Assembly: GCF_001307105.1 (NCBI RefSeq)
Contig: NZ_LGYN01000005.1
Span: 1-49,367 of the forward strand
DNA length: 49,367 nt
DNA from: Bacillus australimaris
Lineage (GTDB): Bacteria; Bacillota; Bacilli; Bacillales; Bacillaceae
Direction: 5' to 3'
Each line of letters opens with the position of its first letter. The first letter of the stretch is position 1. The position numbers and the translations under genes were made by a program. Shown in pieces: positions 33,846-43,065 of the stretch. The notes under the pieces are model-generated. The model ran no database searches and was not told the DNA's origin. It saw only the letters and a list, made by a program, of their open reading frames with translations.

Positions 33846-34610
33846 ATGATAAAAACAAAACGGATTCAGCAAATCAAAGAGTATGTGTTTGACCGGGAAT
33901 CAGCCTCACTTGATGAGCTTGTCGCACATTTTGGTGTTTCAAAAAACACGATACGCCGGGATGTACAAGCATTGGTTGAATCCGGCGTGCTAAAAAAAGT
34001 GTATGGCGGAGTGGCTGTGAACCACTCAACGTTAGTCGTGTATCAGGAGCGAAAGACCCGTCAGCTAAGTAAAAAACAATTGATCGGTCAGACGGCTGCC
34101 GCTTTTGTAGAAAACGGAGATTTGATTTTTGTTGATTCTGGTACGACAACGCTTGAGATGCTTCCCTATTTGACTGGGAAACAAGTGACTGTTGTAACCA
34201 ATAATGTGGATTTCATTACACAGGCGATGCCCTATGAAAATCTGACCATCTATTCCACTGGCGGGATGCTCGAAAGAAAAACGAATTCTTTCGTTGGCTA
34301 CCAAAGTGTAGAGCGCCTAAAAACTTACAATGTCAATAAAGCCTTTATCGCATCAACTGGTTTATCCATTGATCACGGCGTCACGAATTCGTCCCCGCTT
34401 GAAACGGATATTAAAAAGACGCTCGTTCAAAAAAGTGCCAAAACATTTTTATTAGTGGATGATAGCAAATTCGATCATTACGCCTTAACCACGTTTTGTG
34501 ATTTGCACGAGATTGATATCGTCGTGACCAATCAACAGCCAAACGTAGACTATCTTCAATATGGAAAAGAGCATGATGTACAGTTTGCCACACCTTCACC
34601 AAATGAATAG
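33846..34610 (+). CDS. DeoR/GlpR family transcriptional regulator
   Basis: 254 aa. N-terminal helix-turn-helix 'ASLDELVAHFGVSKNTIRRDVQALVESGVLKKVYGGVA' is the DeoR signature; the C-terminal sugar-phosphate sensor contains 'LIFVDSGTTTLEMLPYL', 'VTNNVDFI' and 'LLVDDSKFDHYALTTF'. Such proteins repress sugar or nucleoside genes until a phosphorylated intermediate binds. No metabolic gene is adjacent on the same strand, so its targets are probably elsewhere. RBS TTGGAGA. Monocistronic with its own promoter and terminator. Confidence 0.9.
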   Translation: MIKTKRIQQIKEYVFDRESASLDELVAHFGVSKNTIRRDVQALVESGVLKKVYGGVAVNHSTLVVYQERKTRQLSKKQLIGQTAAAFVENGDLIFVDSGTTTLEMLPYLTGKQVTVVTNNVDFITQAMPYENLTIYSTGGMLERKTNSFVGYQSVERLKTYNVNKAFIASTGLSIDHGVTNSSPLETDIKKTLVQKSAKTFLLVDDSKFDHYALTTFCDLHEIDIVVTNQQPNVDYLQYGKEHDVQFATPSPNE

Positions 34611-34616
34611 ATGGAC

Positions 34617-34649
34617 AAAAAAACGGCTCAGGAATTTGAGCCGTTTTTT
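34617..34649. terminator. Bidirectional terminator after the DeoR-type gene
   Basis: Stem AAAACGGCTCA (34620-34630) / TGAGCCGTTTT (34637-34647), A-run before, T-run after. It also serves the convergent gene ending at 34649. Confidence 0.9.
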
Positions 34650-35203
34650 CATTCATTGCTTTCAAGCTGTATGATCATACGGAATAAAAATCGGTACACT
34701 GCTGTGATAACGTCAATAAGAGGCGTATCTTCGTGAATGTCTTCAAGCTCAAGAAGCTGTACATTGACATCAAATAAGCCGTCTTGTCCATTAAATTGGA
34801 GCTGAGCATGTAAGGGCGATAACATGTCCTTTAGAATACCCGTGTCTTTTTTAGGCTGTTTTAAACCAAATAACACAGTATACGTTTGAAACACTTCATC
34901 CCATTCAATGGCTAATCCATCCACTTTCACGACATCAAACCACTTTGATTCGATATAAATGAACTCTTTTTGGTGCTTTTTCACATATGTAAGCGGTGTG
35001 TTTAGAAATGATGCACCTTCTGTTTGAAGCATGTCCTCTGATTCTTTGTCTACACGTTCTATATATACATCGCCAAAGCGTGCTTCTTCTTTTATTCTTG
35101 ACCCTTCTAATGACCAATTGTGGCGCGCCGCTTCATCATATTCGAAGTCTGTCAGCGCCTGTCCTTCTTTTAATCGTTCTTGTAAGCGATTTAGTAACGA
35201 CAT
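34649..35203 (-). CDS. Conserved hypothetical protein
   Basis: 184 aa, acidic, soluble, without signal or membrane segment: 'MSLLNRLQERLKEGQALTDFEYDEAARHNWSLEGSRIKEE' at the start and 'VYRFLFRMIIQLESNE' at the end. Family not recognised. ATG at 35203 follows AAGGAG by 8 nt; the frame to 35236 is not used. Its composition matches neighbouring core genes, so it is likely a vertically inherited Bacillus gene. Divergent from the CdaR-type regulator. Confidence 0.7.
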   Translation of the reverse strand: MSLLNRLQERLKEGQALTDFEYDEAARHNWSLEGSRIKEEARFGDVYIERVDKESEDMLQTEGASFLNTPLTYVKKHQKEFIYIESKWFDVVKVDGLAIEWDEVFQTYTVLFGLKQPKKDTGILKDMLSPLHAQLQFNGQDGLFDVNVQLLELEDIHEDTPLIDVITAVYRFLFRMIIQLESNE

Positions 35204-35328
35204 GGCTATGTCTCCTTTCTTCTCTTTCATGTGCATTCATTATTTTAGCACAACTCAGGAAAAGAAAGATATGACTCCGCATATGATGGTATGATAGTGT
35301 CAAAAGAAACATCTCGGAGGGGTCCGTT

Positions 35329-36462
35329 TTGCTCACAATGACACTGGCAGAAAAAATCGTAGACGAAGTGAAAAAGGTGCTGACTGAGGAAATCATCATC
35401 GCACAAACAAATGGCACCATTATTGCGGCAACAGATCCAGCACGCATTGGTCAATTTCATGAAGGAGCGTATCTGACATCCTTTGAAGGACAGAAACGAA
35501 TTCTCACAAAGGATGACGAGCAGCAAATGAAAGGTGTCAAGGCTGGCATCAATCTCCCTATTTATCTTAAGCAAGAGGTCATCGGGGTGATTGGGATGAC
35601 AGGGGATCCTGTACATGTATCTCCTTTTGGCGAAATATTAAGAAAAATGACCGAGCTGCTCATTCATGAACATGAATTTTTTCAAGAAACTGAAACGGAT
35701 GAACGACAGCTCGAAGCGTTTGTATTCGACTGGCTCCATCTGACAGAGACAGCAATTGATCTCACTGAGAAGGCTGCGCGGCTTCAGCTTGATATCAACA
35801 AGCAGCGAGCGGTCGTCCTAATTGATTGTCAGGCTGAATCGTTTATGAAGCAGAATCAATACAATGAGTTGAAGGAAATGTTGCAGCTCACTAATCAGGA
35901 AATCATCGTACGCTGGGGGCATGCCCGCTTTTTACTCATGCTGCAAACAACCGCAGATGATCGCCACGCCTTGCAGCAGCGTCTTTTTCACATCCATGCC
36001 CTCATCACGGCTCGCTCCTCATCAGGGGTTTTGATTGGTGCGGGAAAACCGGCAGCTGCACATGTGATGAAGCAATCCTTTCAACAAGCCTTTCGTGCAT
36101 TAAAAATGGCACATGCTGATACACCGATTGTATTTGATGAAGATTTGACGCTCGAGCTTTTTATCGAGGAAGTGAGTCAGGAGACAAAAGATGTGTTCCT
36201 TGATCGAACGATCGCCCCCCTTCTCCCCTATCCTGAATTAGTGAAAACATTGCGGGTACTCATGACATCAGATTGTTCATTGAAATATACCGCAGAAGCC
36301 ATGCATGTACATATCAATACACTGCATTACAGGCTAAAACGCATTCAAGATTTAACGACTCTTGATCCAAAGCGCATGCAGGATGCGATGCTCTTTTATT
36401 TAGCCTTTATGCTATTAGATGATGATCCAAAAAAACGAAACGAACAGCCAAATATTTTGTAG
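35329..36462 (+). CDS. ysfB: CdaR-type sugar-diacid/glycolate utilisation regulator
   Basis: 377 aa. The N-terminal diacid-recognition (CdaR) domain starts 'LAEKIVDEVKKVLTEEIIIAQTNGTIIAATDPARIGQFHEGA'. A middle domain follows, and the C-terminal PucR helix-turn-helix is 'LKYTAEAMHVHINTLHYRLKRIQDLTTLDP'. It probably activates the adjacent glcDF genes in response to glycolate or a related acid; the order ysfB-glcD-glcF is the B. subtilis arrangement. The start is TTG at 35329, 6 nt from GGAGGGG; the ATG at 35338 is too far. A weak terminator separates it from glcD. Confidence 0.87.
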   Translation: MLTMTLAEKIVDEVKKVLTEEIIIAQTNGTIIAATDPARIGQFHEGAYLTSFEGQKRILTKDDEQQMKGVKAGINLPIYLKQEVIGVIGMTGDPVHVSPFGEILRKMTELLIHEHEFFQETETDERQLEAFVFDWLHLTETAIDLTEKAARLQLDINKQRAVVLIDCQAESFMKQNQYNELKEMLQLTNQEIIVRWGHARFLLMLQTTADDRHALQQRLFHIHALITARSSSGVLIGAGKPAAAHVMKQSFQQAFRALKMAHADTPIVFDEDLTLELFIEEVSQETKDVFLDRTIAPLLPYPELVKTLRVLMTSDCSLKYTAEAMHVHINTLHYRLKRIQDLTTLDPKRMQDAMLFYLAFMLLDDDPKKRNEQPNIL

Positions 36463-36496
36463 AATCGTCCATAGGCATGAGGCGATTCTTTTTTTA
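36461..36496 (+). terminator. Terminator between ysfB and glcD
   Basis: AGAATCG (36461-36467) / CGATTCT (36483-36489) with a long loop, then seven T. Part of it overlaps the ysfB stop. Confidence 0.65.
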
Positions 36497-36539
36497 TACT
36501 GAAAGAAACGATACGACCAATTAGTGGGAGTGAATGCGC

Positions 36540-37949
36540 ATGTTACATTCTGAATTTTCACGTCAATTAAAAAAGATTGTCGGTACGTCTCATGTACAAG
36601 ACAGTCAAGCCGATCGTCTTGCTTACTCTTATGATGCAACACCGAACTTTCAGCATATGCCAGATGTTATCGTAAGCCCGGGCGCGGCTGAGGAAATCCA
36701 GCAAATTATCCGGCTCTGCACCTCATACAACATACCAATCGTGCCAAGAGGATCAGGAACGAACCTTTGTGCAGGCACATGTCCTACACAAGGCGGACTT
36801 GTGATGCTGTTTACAAGAATGAATCAGTTAATAGAAATAGATGAAGAAAATCTCACGGCAACGGTTCAGCCTGGTTTGATCACGCAGGAATTCATTCGCC
36901 AAGTAGAGGCGAGAGGCCTCTTCTATCCACCTGATCCAAGCTCTATGAAAATCTCTACATTAGGAGGAAATATTAATGAAAATTCAGGTGGTCTGCGTGG
37001 GTTAAAATATGGTGTGACGAGAGATTATGTACTTGGACTTGAAGTCGTTCTGCCAAACGGTGACATCATCAAAACAGGCGGCAAGCTTGCAAAGGACGTT
37101 GCTGGGTATGATATGACCCGTCTGTTCGTTGGTTCAGAAGGAACGCTTGGAATTGTCACGGAAGCCACGCTGAAGCTTTTGCCGCTTCCAGAAACAAAGC
37201 AAACGATGCTTTGCTTATACGAAAGCCTGGAGGAAGCTGCCGCTTCCGTGTCAGCGATTATTGCAGAGCGTATCATTCCCGCCACATTAGAATTTATGGA
37301 TCAGCCAACCTTGGAAGTCGTTGAAGACTTCGCAAAAATCGGTCTGCCCACTGACGTTCAAGCCGTGCTATTAATTGAACAGGATGGCCATCCCGAAGCG
37401 GTTTCCCGTGATATGCAGCGTATCGCAAAAGTGTGTCAGCAGCATGGTGCAAAAAAAGTAAATATCGCACAATCTGAAGAAGAGGCAAATGCACTTTTAA
37501 CAGCGAGACGTTCTGCTTTATCTGCCCTTGCCCGGTTAAGCCCGACAACCATTTTAGAAGATGCCACAGTCCCCCGGTCTGAAATTGCGAGCATGGTGCG
37601 GGCGATTGAAGACATTGCAAGAGAGTACAATGTGAAAATCTGTACATTTGGCCATGCAGGTGATGGGAATTTGCATCCTACTTGTGCAGCAGATGCAAGA
37701 AACGAAGAAGAAATGAAGCGAGTGGAAAAAGCGTTTCAGGCCATTTTTGAAAAAGCAGTCACACTTGGCGGCACCATTACGGGTGAACATGGTGTGGGCC
37801 TTATGAAAGCCCCCTATTTGGAGCTCAAGGTGAAAAAAGAAGGAATTGCGGCAATGAAAGCGATCAAACAAGCACTTGACCCAGCAAATATCATGAACCC
37901 TGATAAAGTGTTTGGAAAAGCAGCAAGAAAACGGGTGGTGGTTTCATGA
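36540..37949 (+). CDS. glcD: Glycolate oxidase subunit GlcD (FAD-linked)
   Basis: 469 aa. FAD-binding type 4 domain with 'IVPRGSGTNLCAGTCPTQGGLVM', 'YPPDPSSMKISTLGGNINENSGGLRGLKYGVTRDYVLGLEVVLPNG' and 'LFVGSEGTLGIVTEATLKL'; the C-terminal FAD-oxidase domain has 'CTFGHAGDGNLHPT' and 'GTITGEHGVGLMKAPY'. It oxidises glycolate (or D-lactate) at FAD and passes electrons to GlcF. The ATG at 36540 has a proper distance to GGGAG; the ATG at 36534 is too near. Stop overlaps the glcF start by 4 nt. No GlcE gene follows. Confidence 0.92.
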   Translation: MLHSEFSRQLKKIVGTSHVQDSQADRLAYSYDATPNFQHMPDVIVSPGAAEEIQQIIRLCTSYNIPIVPRGSGTNLCAGTCPTQGGLVMLFTRMNQLIEIDEENLTATVQPGLITQEFIRQVEARGLFYPPDPSSMKISTLGGNINENSGGLRGLKYGVTRDYVLGLEVVLPNGDIIKTGGKLAKDVAGYDMTRLFVGSEGTLGIVTEATLKLLPLPETKQTMLCLYESLEEAAASVSAIIAERIIPATLEFMDQPTLEVVEDFAKIGLPTDVQAVLLIEQDGHPEAVSRDMQRIAKVCQQHGAKKVNIAQSEEEANALLTARRSALSALARLSPTTILEDATVPRSEIASMVRAIEDIAREYNVKICTFGHAGDGNLHPTCAADARNEEEMKRVEKAFQAIFEKAVTLGGTITGEHGVGLMKAPYLELKVKKEGIAAMKAIKQALDPANIMNPDKVFGKAARKRVVVS

Positions 37950-39289
37950 ACTCCTCTAAACAAACAGAGATTCAGCAAACTTTTCAGCAGCAAATGGATG
38001 AAAAGGAGCTGCTCAATTGCATGCGCTGTGGCTTCTGTCTCCCTTCCTGTCCTACTTATATCGAATCTGGTCAACAAGAAACACACTCTCCCCGCGGCCG
38101 AATTGCGTTAATGAAGGCGGTAAGAGACGGCGTTATTGAGCCAGATGAAGATGTCGAGCATTCACTGAACCTTTGCCTAGGTTGCCGTGCATGTGAACCG
38201 GTCTGCCCTTCCGGCGTGAAATATGGACGGTTACTTGAGGATGCAAGAGACATCATTCAGCAGCACAAAAAACAATCTATTCCTGTCAAATTTGTGAGAC
38301 GTGTGGTATTCAAAGGACTCTTTCCTTCACAAAGCCGAATGCGGCAAGCGGCAGGGCTTCTTCGGTTTTATCAAACATCTGGCCTGCAAACTGCCGCCCG
38401 CAAGACTGGCATGCTGAAGGTGCTTCCACCGCATTTACAGCTGATGGAACAGGCTCTTCCAAAGGTACCGCGTCAACAGAAAAATCGTTTGCCGGAATAC
38501 AAAGCCGCCAGCCCAGCAAGAAAACGTGTGGCCTTTTTTACCGGCTGTTTAATGGATACCGTTTTTTCCAGCACAAACGAAGCGACCATCCAGCTTTTGC
38601 AGCTGGCAGGCTGTGACGTTGTCGTCCCTCCTATTCAGACGTGCTGCGGAGCACTTCATGGTCATAGCGGAGAAAAAGAGCAAGCGAAACAGTTAGCAAA
38701 GCGGAATATTGAAGCATTTGAAAAGATAGATACAGATGCCATAGTCATGAATGCGGGCGGTTGTGGTGCTTTTTTAAGTGATTACGATCATTTGCTTCGC
38801 GATGATTCGGATTTTCAAAAGCGAAGTGAAGCCTTCTCAAAGAAGATCACGGATATATCAGACATTCTAGTAGAGCTGGAGTTTCACCGCCGCACGCCGC
38901 TTGCCTTGCCAGAGCAGGTCATCACCTATCAAGACTCCTGCCACTTACGGAACGGAATGGGTGTACAGCATGCGCCAAGGGAGCTGATGAAGGCCATACA
39001 AGGCATATCATTTAAAGAAATGAAGGATGCGGATCGCTGCTGCGGATCTGCCGGAATTTATAACATCTTGCAGCCAAAAATGTCGATGCAAATTTTAGAT
39101 CATAAAATGACGGAAGCTAATCAAACAAAGGCGGCTGCTATTGTCACGTCAAATCCAGGCTGCCAGCTGCAAATGGCAGCGGGCATCAAACGCTCAGGGC
39201 ATTCGCCCAGCATGCGGGCCGTTCATCTTGCTGATTTATTATTAGAAGCTGTTCAATATGGAAAAAAAGCGTCCAGCTCATCAAGCTGA
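37946..39289 (+). CDS. glcF: Glycolate oxidase iron-sulfur subunit GlcF
   Basis: 447 aa. Two ferredoxin-type clusters: 'CMRCGFCLPSCPTY' (about 30) and 'CLGCRACEPVCPSG' (about 80), for two [4Fe-4S]. Two CCG domains follow ('TCCGALHGHSGE' and 'DSCHLRNGMGVQ...RCCGSAG'). It takes electrons from GlcD toward the membrane quinone pool. ATG overlaps the glcD stop (ATGA), indicating coupled translation. The last codons, a run of Ser, form half of the terminator stem. Confidence 0.93.
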   Translation: MNSSKQTEIQQTFQQQMDEKELLNCMRCGFCLPSCPTYIESGQQETHSPRGRIALMKAVRDGVIEPDEDVEHSLNLCLGCRACEPVCPSGVKYGRLLEDARDIIQQHKKQSIPVKFVRRVVFKGLFPSQSRMRQAAGLLRFYQTSGLQTAARKTGMLKVLPPHLQLMEQALPKVPRQQKNRLPEYKAASPARKRVAFFTGCLMDTVFSSTNEATIQLLQLAGCDVVVPPIQTCCGALHGHSGEKEQAKQLAKRNIEAFEKIDTDAIVMNAGGCGAFLSDYDHLLRDDSDFQKRSEAFSKKITDISDILVELEFHRRTPLALPEQVITYQDSCHLRNGMGVQHAPRELMKAIQGISFKEMKDADRCCGSAGIYNILQPKMSMQILDHKMTEANQTKAAAIVTSNPGCQLQMAAGIKRSGHSPSMRAVHLADLLLEAVQYGKKASSSSS

Positions 39290-39299
39290 GCGCTTTTTT
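39263..39299 (+). terminator. Terminator overlapping the glcF stop codon
   Basis: AAAAAAGCG (39263-39271) pairs with CGCTTTTTT (39291-39299); AGCT/AGCT inner stem. The glcF stop (39287-39289) lies inside the hairpin. Confidence 0.85.
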
Positions 39300-39361
39300 C
39301 ATGCATATCTTCAGACAAATGGTTGGATAATAGAGGAAAATCACGGAAGGAGATGGTTCAA

Positions 39362-40849
39362 GTGCTGAAGAAAAATAAACAACTTCAAAAGGACCCGAAT
39401 TCAGTATTTGAGGCATTGTCACGTTCCTCTGATTTTACAAACGAGTTGTCAAGCAGTGAAGACTTACTATATCGAATGTCTTTTTTTCGTTCGTTAATTA
39501 ATGGACATTTGCTTCATGAACACATTTTGCCCTGCTTAAAAGAATTGCATCTCACCCCCTCTCTTGAAGAGCTGAAGGAACGTATTCCCATTGAACAGGC
39601 TGTCATCACAAGTGATCTGAAAAAGGTGGAAGAAGCCCTTCACCTCGGCAATATAGCCATTCGGCTTGAGACGGACTGGAACAAAGCGCTTCTTATACCG
39701 ATTGAAGAAAAGAAAGGCAGACAAGTCGGTTCCCCCGAGATAGAATTTGGCATTATCAGTGCACAAGAAGCATTTGTGGAGGTTCTAGATACGAACTTAA
39801 ATTTGCTCAGGAGGCGGCTGACGACACCGAGTCTCAAGGTGGCTGAAAAGACTGTTGGAACTTTATCTCAAACAAAAGTGGCCGTGTTATATATTGAAGA
39901 AGTCGCCAATCCGCAAAATATCGAAACCGTTCTTCAGCGAATTGAGGACGTTGATTATGATCAAATTTTAGATGCGAATTACCTCGCTCAAATGCTTTAT
40001 GATGTGTCCAATACGATCTTTCCGTTGTTTTTAAATACAGAAAGACCTGACCGCGTGTCGTCAGGTTTAACAGAAGGAAAAATCGCTATCTTAGTCGATG
40101 GTTCACCTCATGTTTTGCTCGCCCCAACCATTTTACTAGAGTATTTTTCTACAATGGAAGATTACAATATGTCATGGATTGCGGCTTCTTGCTTTAGGCT
40201 GTTACGCATATTTGCTGTCATATTTTCTATTTTTGCAACGCCTTTATATGTAGCTGTTTTAACCTTTCATTATGAGCTGATTCCAAAGGATTTATTAGAA
40301 ACGATTGTGTCCTCGCGCTACCTTGTGCCATTTCCGCCGATTATTGAAGCATTATTTTTAGAAATTTCAATTGAATTACTAAGAGAAGCAGGATCCAGGC
40401 TTCCAGCTAAAGTCGGACAGACGCTCGGAATTGTGGGGGGGATTGTCATTGGACAGGCTGCGGTGGCAGCAGGCTTAACAAGTAATATTCTGCTCATCAT
40501 TGTTGCCCTATCTGCTCTTGCCTCCTTTGTGACCCCTATATACAAAATGGGAAGTGCCATTCGCCTGCTGCGATTCCCCTTTTTATTCACAGCACAGGTT
40601 TGGGGCGCATTAGGTATTGCTGTGATGGGCGCTTTCCTGCTCACCCATTTAATGAAATTAACCTCTATTGGGCGGCCATATTTAGAGCCTATTTTTCCAA
40701 TGCGCCTCGCTGATTTAAAGGGCAGTTTGATTCGTCCTCAGCTCAGATTTTTGAACAAAAGGCCGGATAATTTACGTCCAAAAAATGAAACCATCCATCG
40801 GTCTAAGCCTAAGCAAGGCCGTAAGGGGAAAAATGATTTTTATGAATAA
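39362..40849 (+). CDS. yndD: Spore germination receptor subunit A (GerA family)
   Basis: 495 aa. A hydrophilic N-terminal domain (1-280) with 'LIPIEEKKGRQVGSPEIEFGIISAQEAFVEVLDTNLNLLRRRL' is typical of GerAA-type subunits. It is followed by about five membrane segments including 'PPIIEALFLEISIELLREAGSRLP' and 'VGGIVIGQAAVAAGL'. Part of a germinant receptor in the spore inner membrane, together with B and C subunits. GTG at 39362, 9 nt from AAGGAG, is preferred over the ATG at 39353 (no spacing) and the TTG at 39323. yndD is used by analogy with the orphan yndDEF operon; gerA/gerB/gerK paralogy not resolved. Confidence 0.87.
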   Translation: MLKKNKQLQKDPNSVFEALSRSSDFTNELSSSEDLLYRMSFFRSLINGHLLHEHILPCLKELHLTPSLEELKERIPIEQAVITSDLKKVEEALHLGNIAIRLETDWNKALLIPIEEKKGRQVGSPEIEFGIISAQEAFVEVLDTNLNLLRRRLTTPSLKVAEKTVGTLSQTKVAVLYIEEVANPQNIETVLQRIEDVDYDQILDANYLAQMLYDVSNTIFPLFLNTERPDRVSSGLTEGKIAILVDGSPHVLLAPTILLEYFSTMEDYNMSWIAASCFRLLRIFAVIFSIFATPLYVAVLTFHYELIPKDLLETIVSSRYLVPFPPIIEALFLEISIELLREAGSRLPAKVGQTLGIVGGIVIGQAAVAAGLTSNILLIIVALSALASFVTPIYKMGSAIRLLRFPFLFTAQVWGALGIAVMGAFLLTHLMKLTSIGRPYLEPIFPMRLADLKGSLIRPQLRFLNKRPDNLRPKNETIHRSKPKQGRKGKNDFYE

Positions 40850-40861
40850 GGAAGTGAAGGC

Positions 40862-41962
40862 ATGAGCTCTTCTTCTGTCAAAGAAAAATTTCAAGTATCC
40901 CCTTATTTTGTGTTTTTTCTCATCAATGCCAATCAAGTAGGTGTCGGCATTTTAAACTTTCAAACAAACCTCGTTTCATCATTGAATAATGATGGGTGGA
41001 TCGCCATTCTGATTTCTGGCATCAGCGTCAATGTCATGATCTTTCTGATGTACTTGATGTTTAAAAAGGCCCCTTCGGATCAATTTCATGAGATTACACA
41101 ATTCGTATTTGGTAAATGGGCTGGGCAATTATTCAACATTCTCTATATCTTATACTTTTCATCTTTGTCGCTCACTGTCCTCGTCCATTATATGGATGTG
41201 ATCCATGTGTGGTTGTTTAAAGAAATTCCTGGCTCTTTGTTTGCGGCTGTACTGCTGCTGCTTGTTTATTACATTCATACCGGCGGCTTTAGAACCATTG
41301 CTGGCTGGGCATTTTTTAGCATTGTACTTACGTACTGGATGACGTTTATCTGTTTTTATGTCATGAAATACAGCCACATTCGCTTCATGTTTCCGATGTT
41401 TGACCATACATTTACACAGCTGCTTATGGGAATCAAAGATGCATCCTTATCCATGTTTGGTTTTGGAACGCTGCTTGTCTATTATCCCTTTATTAAAAAA
41501 GCACAGACGTCACAAAAATTTGCCCACATGGGGGCATTATTCACGACAAGCTTAAATTTACTTGTCTTTCTCGTATCCATTGCGTATTACTCAAGTGCTC
41601 AGCTCGAATTAACAAAATGGCCGACACTGACGTTAACAAGCATTGTGAAACTTCCCTTCATTCAGCGTTTTGAATTTATTGAAGTGTCTCTTTGGTTGCT
41701 TCTGATCATTCCAAATATCGCGATTCCATTATGGGCAGCAAGCCGAATGGCGAAACAAGTGTTTCATACGAGTCAGCGCGTCACTTTAATCAGTCTCAGC
41801 ATCCTCATTCTGATCATGTTTTCGTTTTTTGTCAGTACCACTTCTTTTGAAGCCTTTAATCAATGGGTGGAATATAGCGGATACATTCTGATATACGGAT
41901 TGATTGTCTGTATGGTCATTGGACTGATGCTGAAAAAAAGGTGGGTGAAAAAAGGGGCATGA
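40862..41962 (+). CDS. yndE: Spore germination receptor subunit B (permease-like, GerB family)
   Basis: 366 aa with about 10 membrane segments and the amino-acid-permease-like fold of GerB proteins: 'VSPYFVFFLINANQVGVGILNFQTNLV' at the start, 'HYMDVIHVWLFKEIPGSL', and 'FPMFDHTFTQLLMGIKDASLSMFGFG'. It is believed to bind the small-molecule germinant. Starts 12 nt after the A subunit gene. The stop overlaps the C-subunit start (ATGA). Confidence 0.88.
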   Translation: MSSSSVKEKFQVSPYFVFFLINANQVGVGILNFQTNLVSSLNNDGWIAILISGISVNVMIFLMYLMFKKAPSDQFHEITQFVFGKWAGQLFNILYILYFSSLSLTVLVHYMDVIHVWLFKEIPGSLFAAVLLLLVYYIHTGGFRTIAGWAFFSIVLTYWMTFICFYVMKYSHIRFMFPMFDHTFTQLLMGIKDASLSMFGFGTLLVYYPFIKKAQTSQKFAHMGALFTTSLNLLVFLVSIAYYSSAQLELTKWPTLTLTSIVKLPFIQRFEFIEVSLWLLLIIPNIAIPLWAASRMAKQVFHTSQRVTLISLSILILIMFSFFVSTTSFEAFNQWVEYSGYILIYGLIVCMVIGLMLKKRWVKKGA

Positions 41963-43059
41963 AACGGTATATACTCATGAGTCTCATGTTGATGAGTCTT
42001 TCCTTAACCAGCTGTGCGCAGCCTCGCCTTTTAGATGAATTAAATATCTCTCAAGCGGCTGGATTTGATTTAGTAGAAGATGGAATAATGAAGGGCTTCT
42101 TTGTCTTTCCTGTCTTTAAAAGTCAGGAGCAAGGAAGTTATCAAATATTAAGTGCAAGGTCAAACACCATTAGTAATATTCAATTTCTTGTATCAGAAAA
42201 ATCGCCTTTTCCGGTCGTCATGGGTCAGGTGCTCGTTATTTTAGTCAGTGAAAAGTTAGCAAAAGAAGTCGGCATGATCGATTTAATGAATTACATTTAT
42301 CGTGATCCTATCATTGGTTCACGCCAAGTGTTTGCGATTGTAGGCGGAGAGGTTGAAGATTTATTATACACAAAAATGAATCAAACGAACTTGAATATCG
42401 GTGTGTATCTCTCAGATCTATTAACCCAAAATATGCGAAATGGCAATGAACCAGTCACCAATCAGCACATTTTTATGAACCAGATGCTGGCAAAAGGTGT
42501 TGATGCATATCTCCCTTACATCAAAAAAACAAGCAATGCTATTAAGGTCTCGGGTGTCGCTCTTTTTGATCAAGAAAAAATGGTTGGGCATATTCCGGCG
42601 GAAGAAACGTTTACGTTTAAAGCCATGATTGAAAACCATAAAAACGGCATTTATGAATTTCGTTTTCATGATAAGGCGAAGACTCATGTTGTGATTGAAA
42701 ATATCAAATCACGGGTGTCTTATCATATAAAACCAACTGAAAATCTCACTAAAAAGCCTCATATCACAATTGATATCAAGCTCAAAGGTGAATTAAAAGA
42801 ATTCATGAAGTCCAAGAAAATTGATACACCTTCTATTTTGGAGCATGTTGAAAAAGAAGTGGAAAAACGTGTCGCTCAGCAAGGACAAGACCTTGTTCAG
42901 TCTTTTAAAAAGCAGAACATAGATCCGCTTGGGCTGGGCCTCAGGTATAGAGCAAAAGACAAAGCATTGACACCAGAAAAATGGCAAGAAATTTATCCTG
43001 ATGCAGATGTACAAATTAAATGCCAGATGAACATTGTTCAAACAGGTGTCAGCCAATAA
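41959..43059 (+). CDS. yndF: Spore germination receptor subunit C (Ger(x)C lipoprotein)
   Basis: 366 aa. Lipoprotein signal 'MKRYILMSLMLMSLSLTSC' with lipobox Cys19. Ger(x)C domain includes 'QPRLLDELNISQAAGFDLVEDG' and 'PFPVVMGQVLVILVSEKLAKEVG', with C-terminal 'LGLGLRYRAKD.........IYPDADVQIKCQMNIVQTG'. The lipid-anchored C subunit stands on the outer face of the spore inner membrane. ATG at 41959 overlaps the stop of the B gene. Completes an A-B-C operon; which germinant it answers to is unknown. Confidence 0.9.
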   Translation: MKRYILMSLMLMSLSLTSCAQPRLLDELNISQAAGFDLVEDGIMKGFFVFPVFKSQEQGSYQILSARSNTISNIQFLVSEKSPFPVVMGQVLVILVSEKLAKEVGMIDLMNYIYRDPIIGSRQVFAIVGGEVEDLLYTKMNQTNLNIGVYLSDLLTQNMRNGNEPVTNQHIFMNQMLAKGVDAYLPYIKKTSNAIKVSGVALFDQEKMVGHIPAEETFTFKAMIENHKNGIYEFRFHDKAKTHVVIENIKSRVSYHIKPTENLTKKPHITIDIKLKGELKEFMKSKKIDTPSILEHVEKEVEKRVAQQGQDLVQSFKKQNIDPLGLGLRYRAKDKALTPEKWQEIYPDADVQIKCQMNIVQTGVSQ

Positions 43060-43065
43060 AAAGGT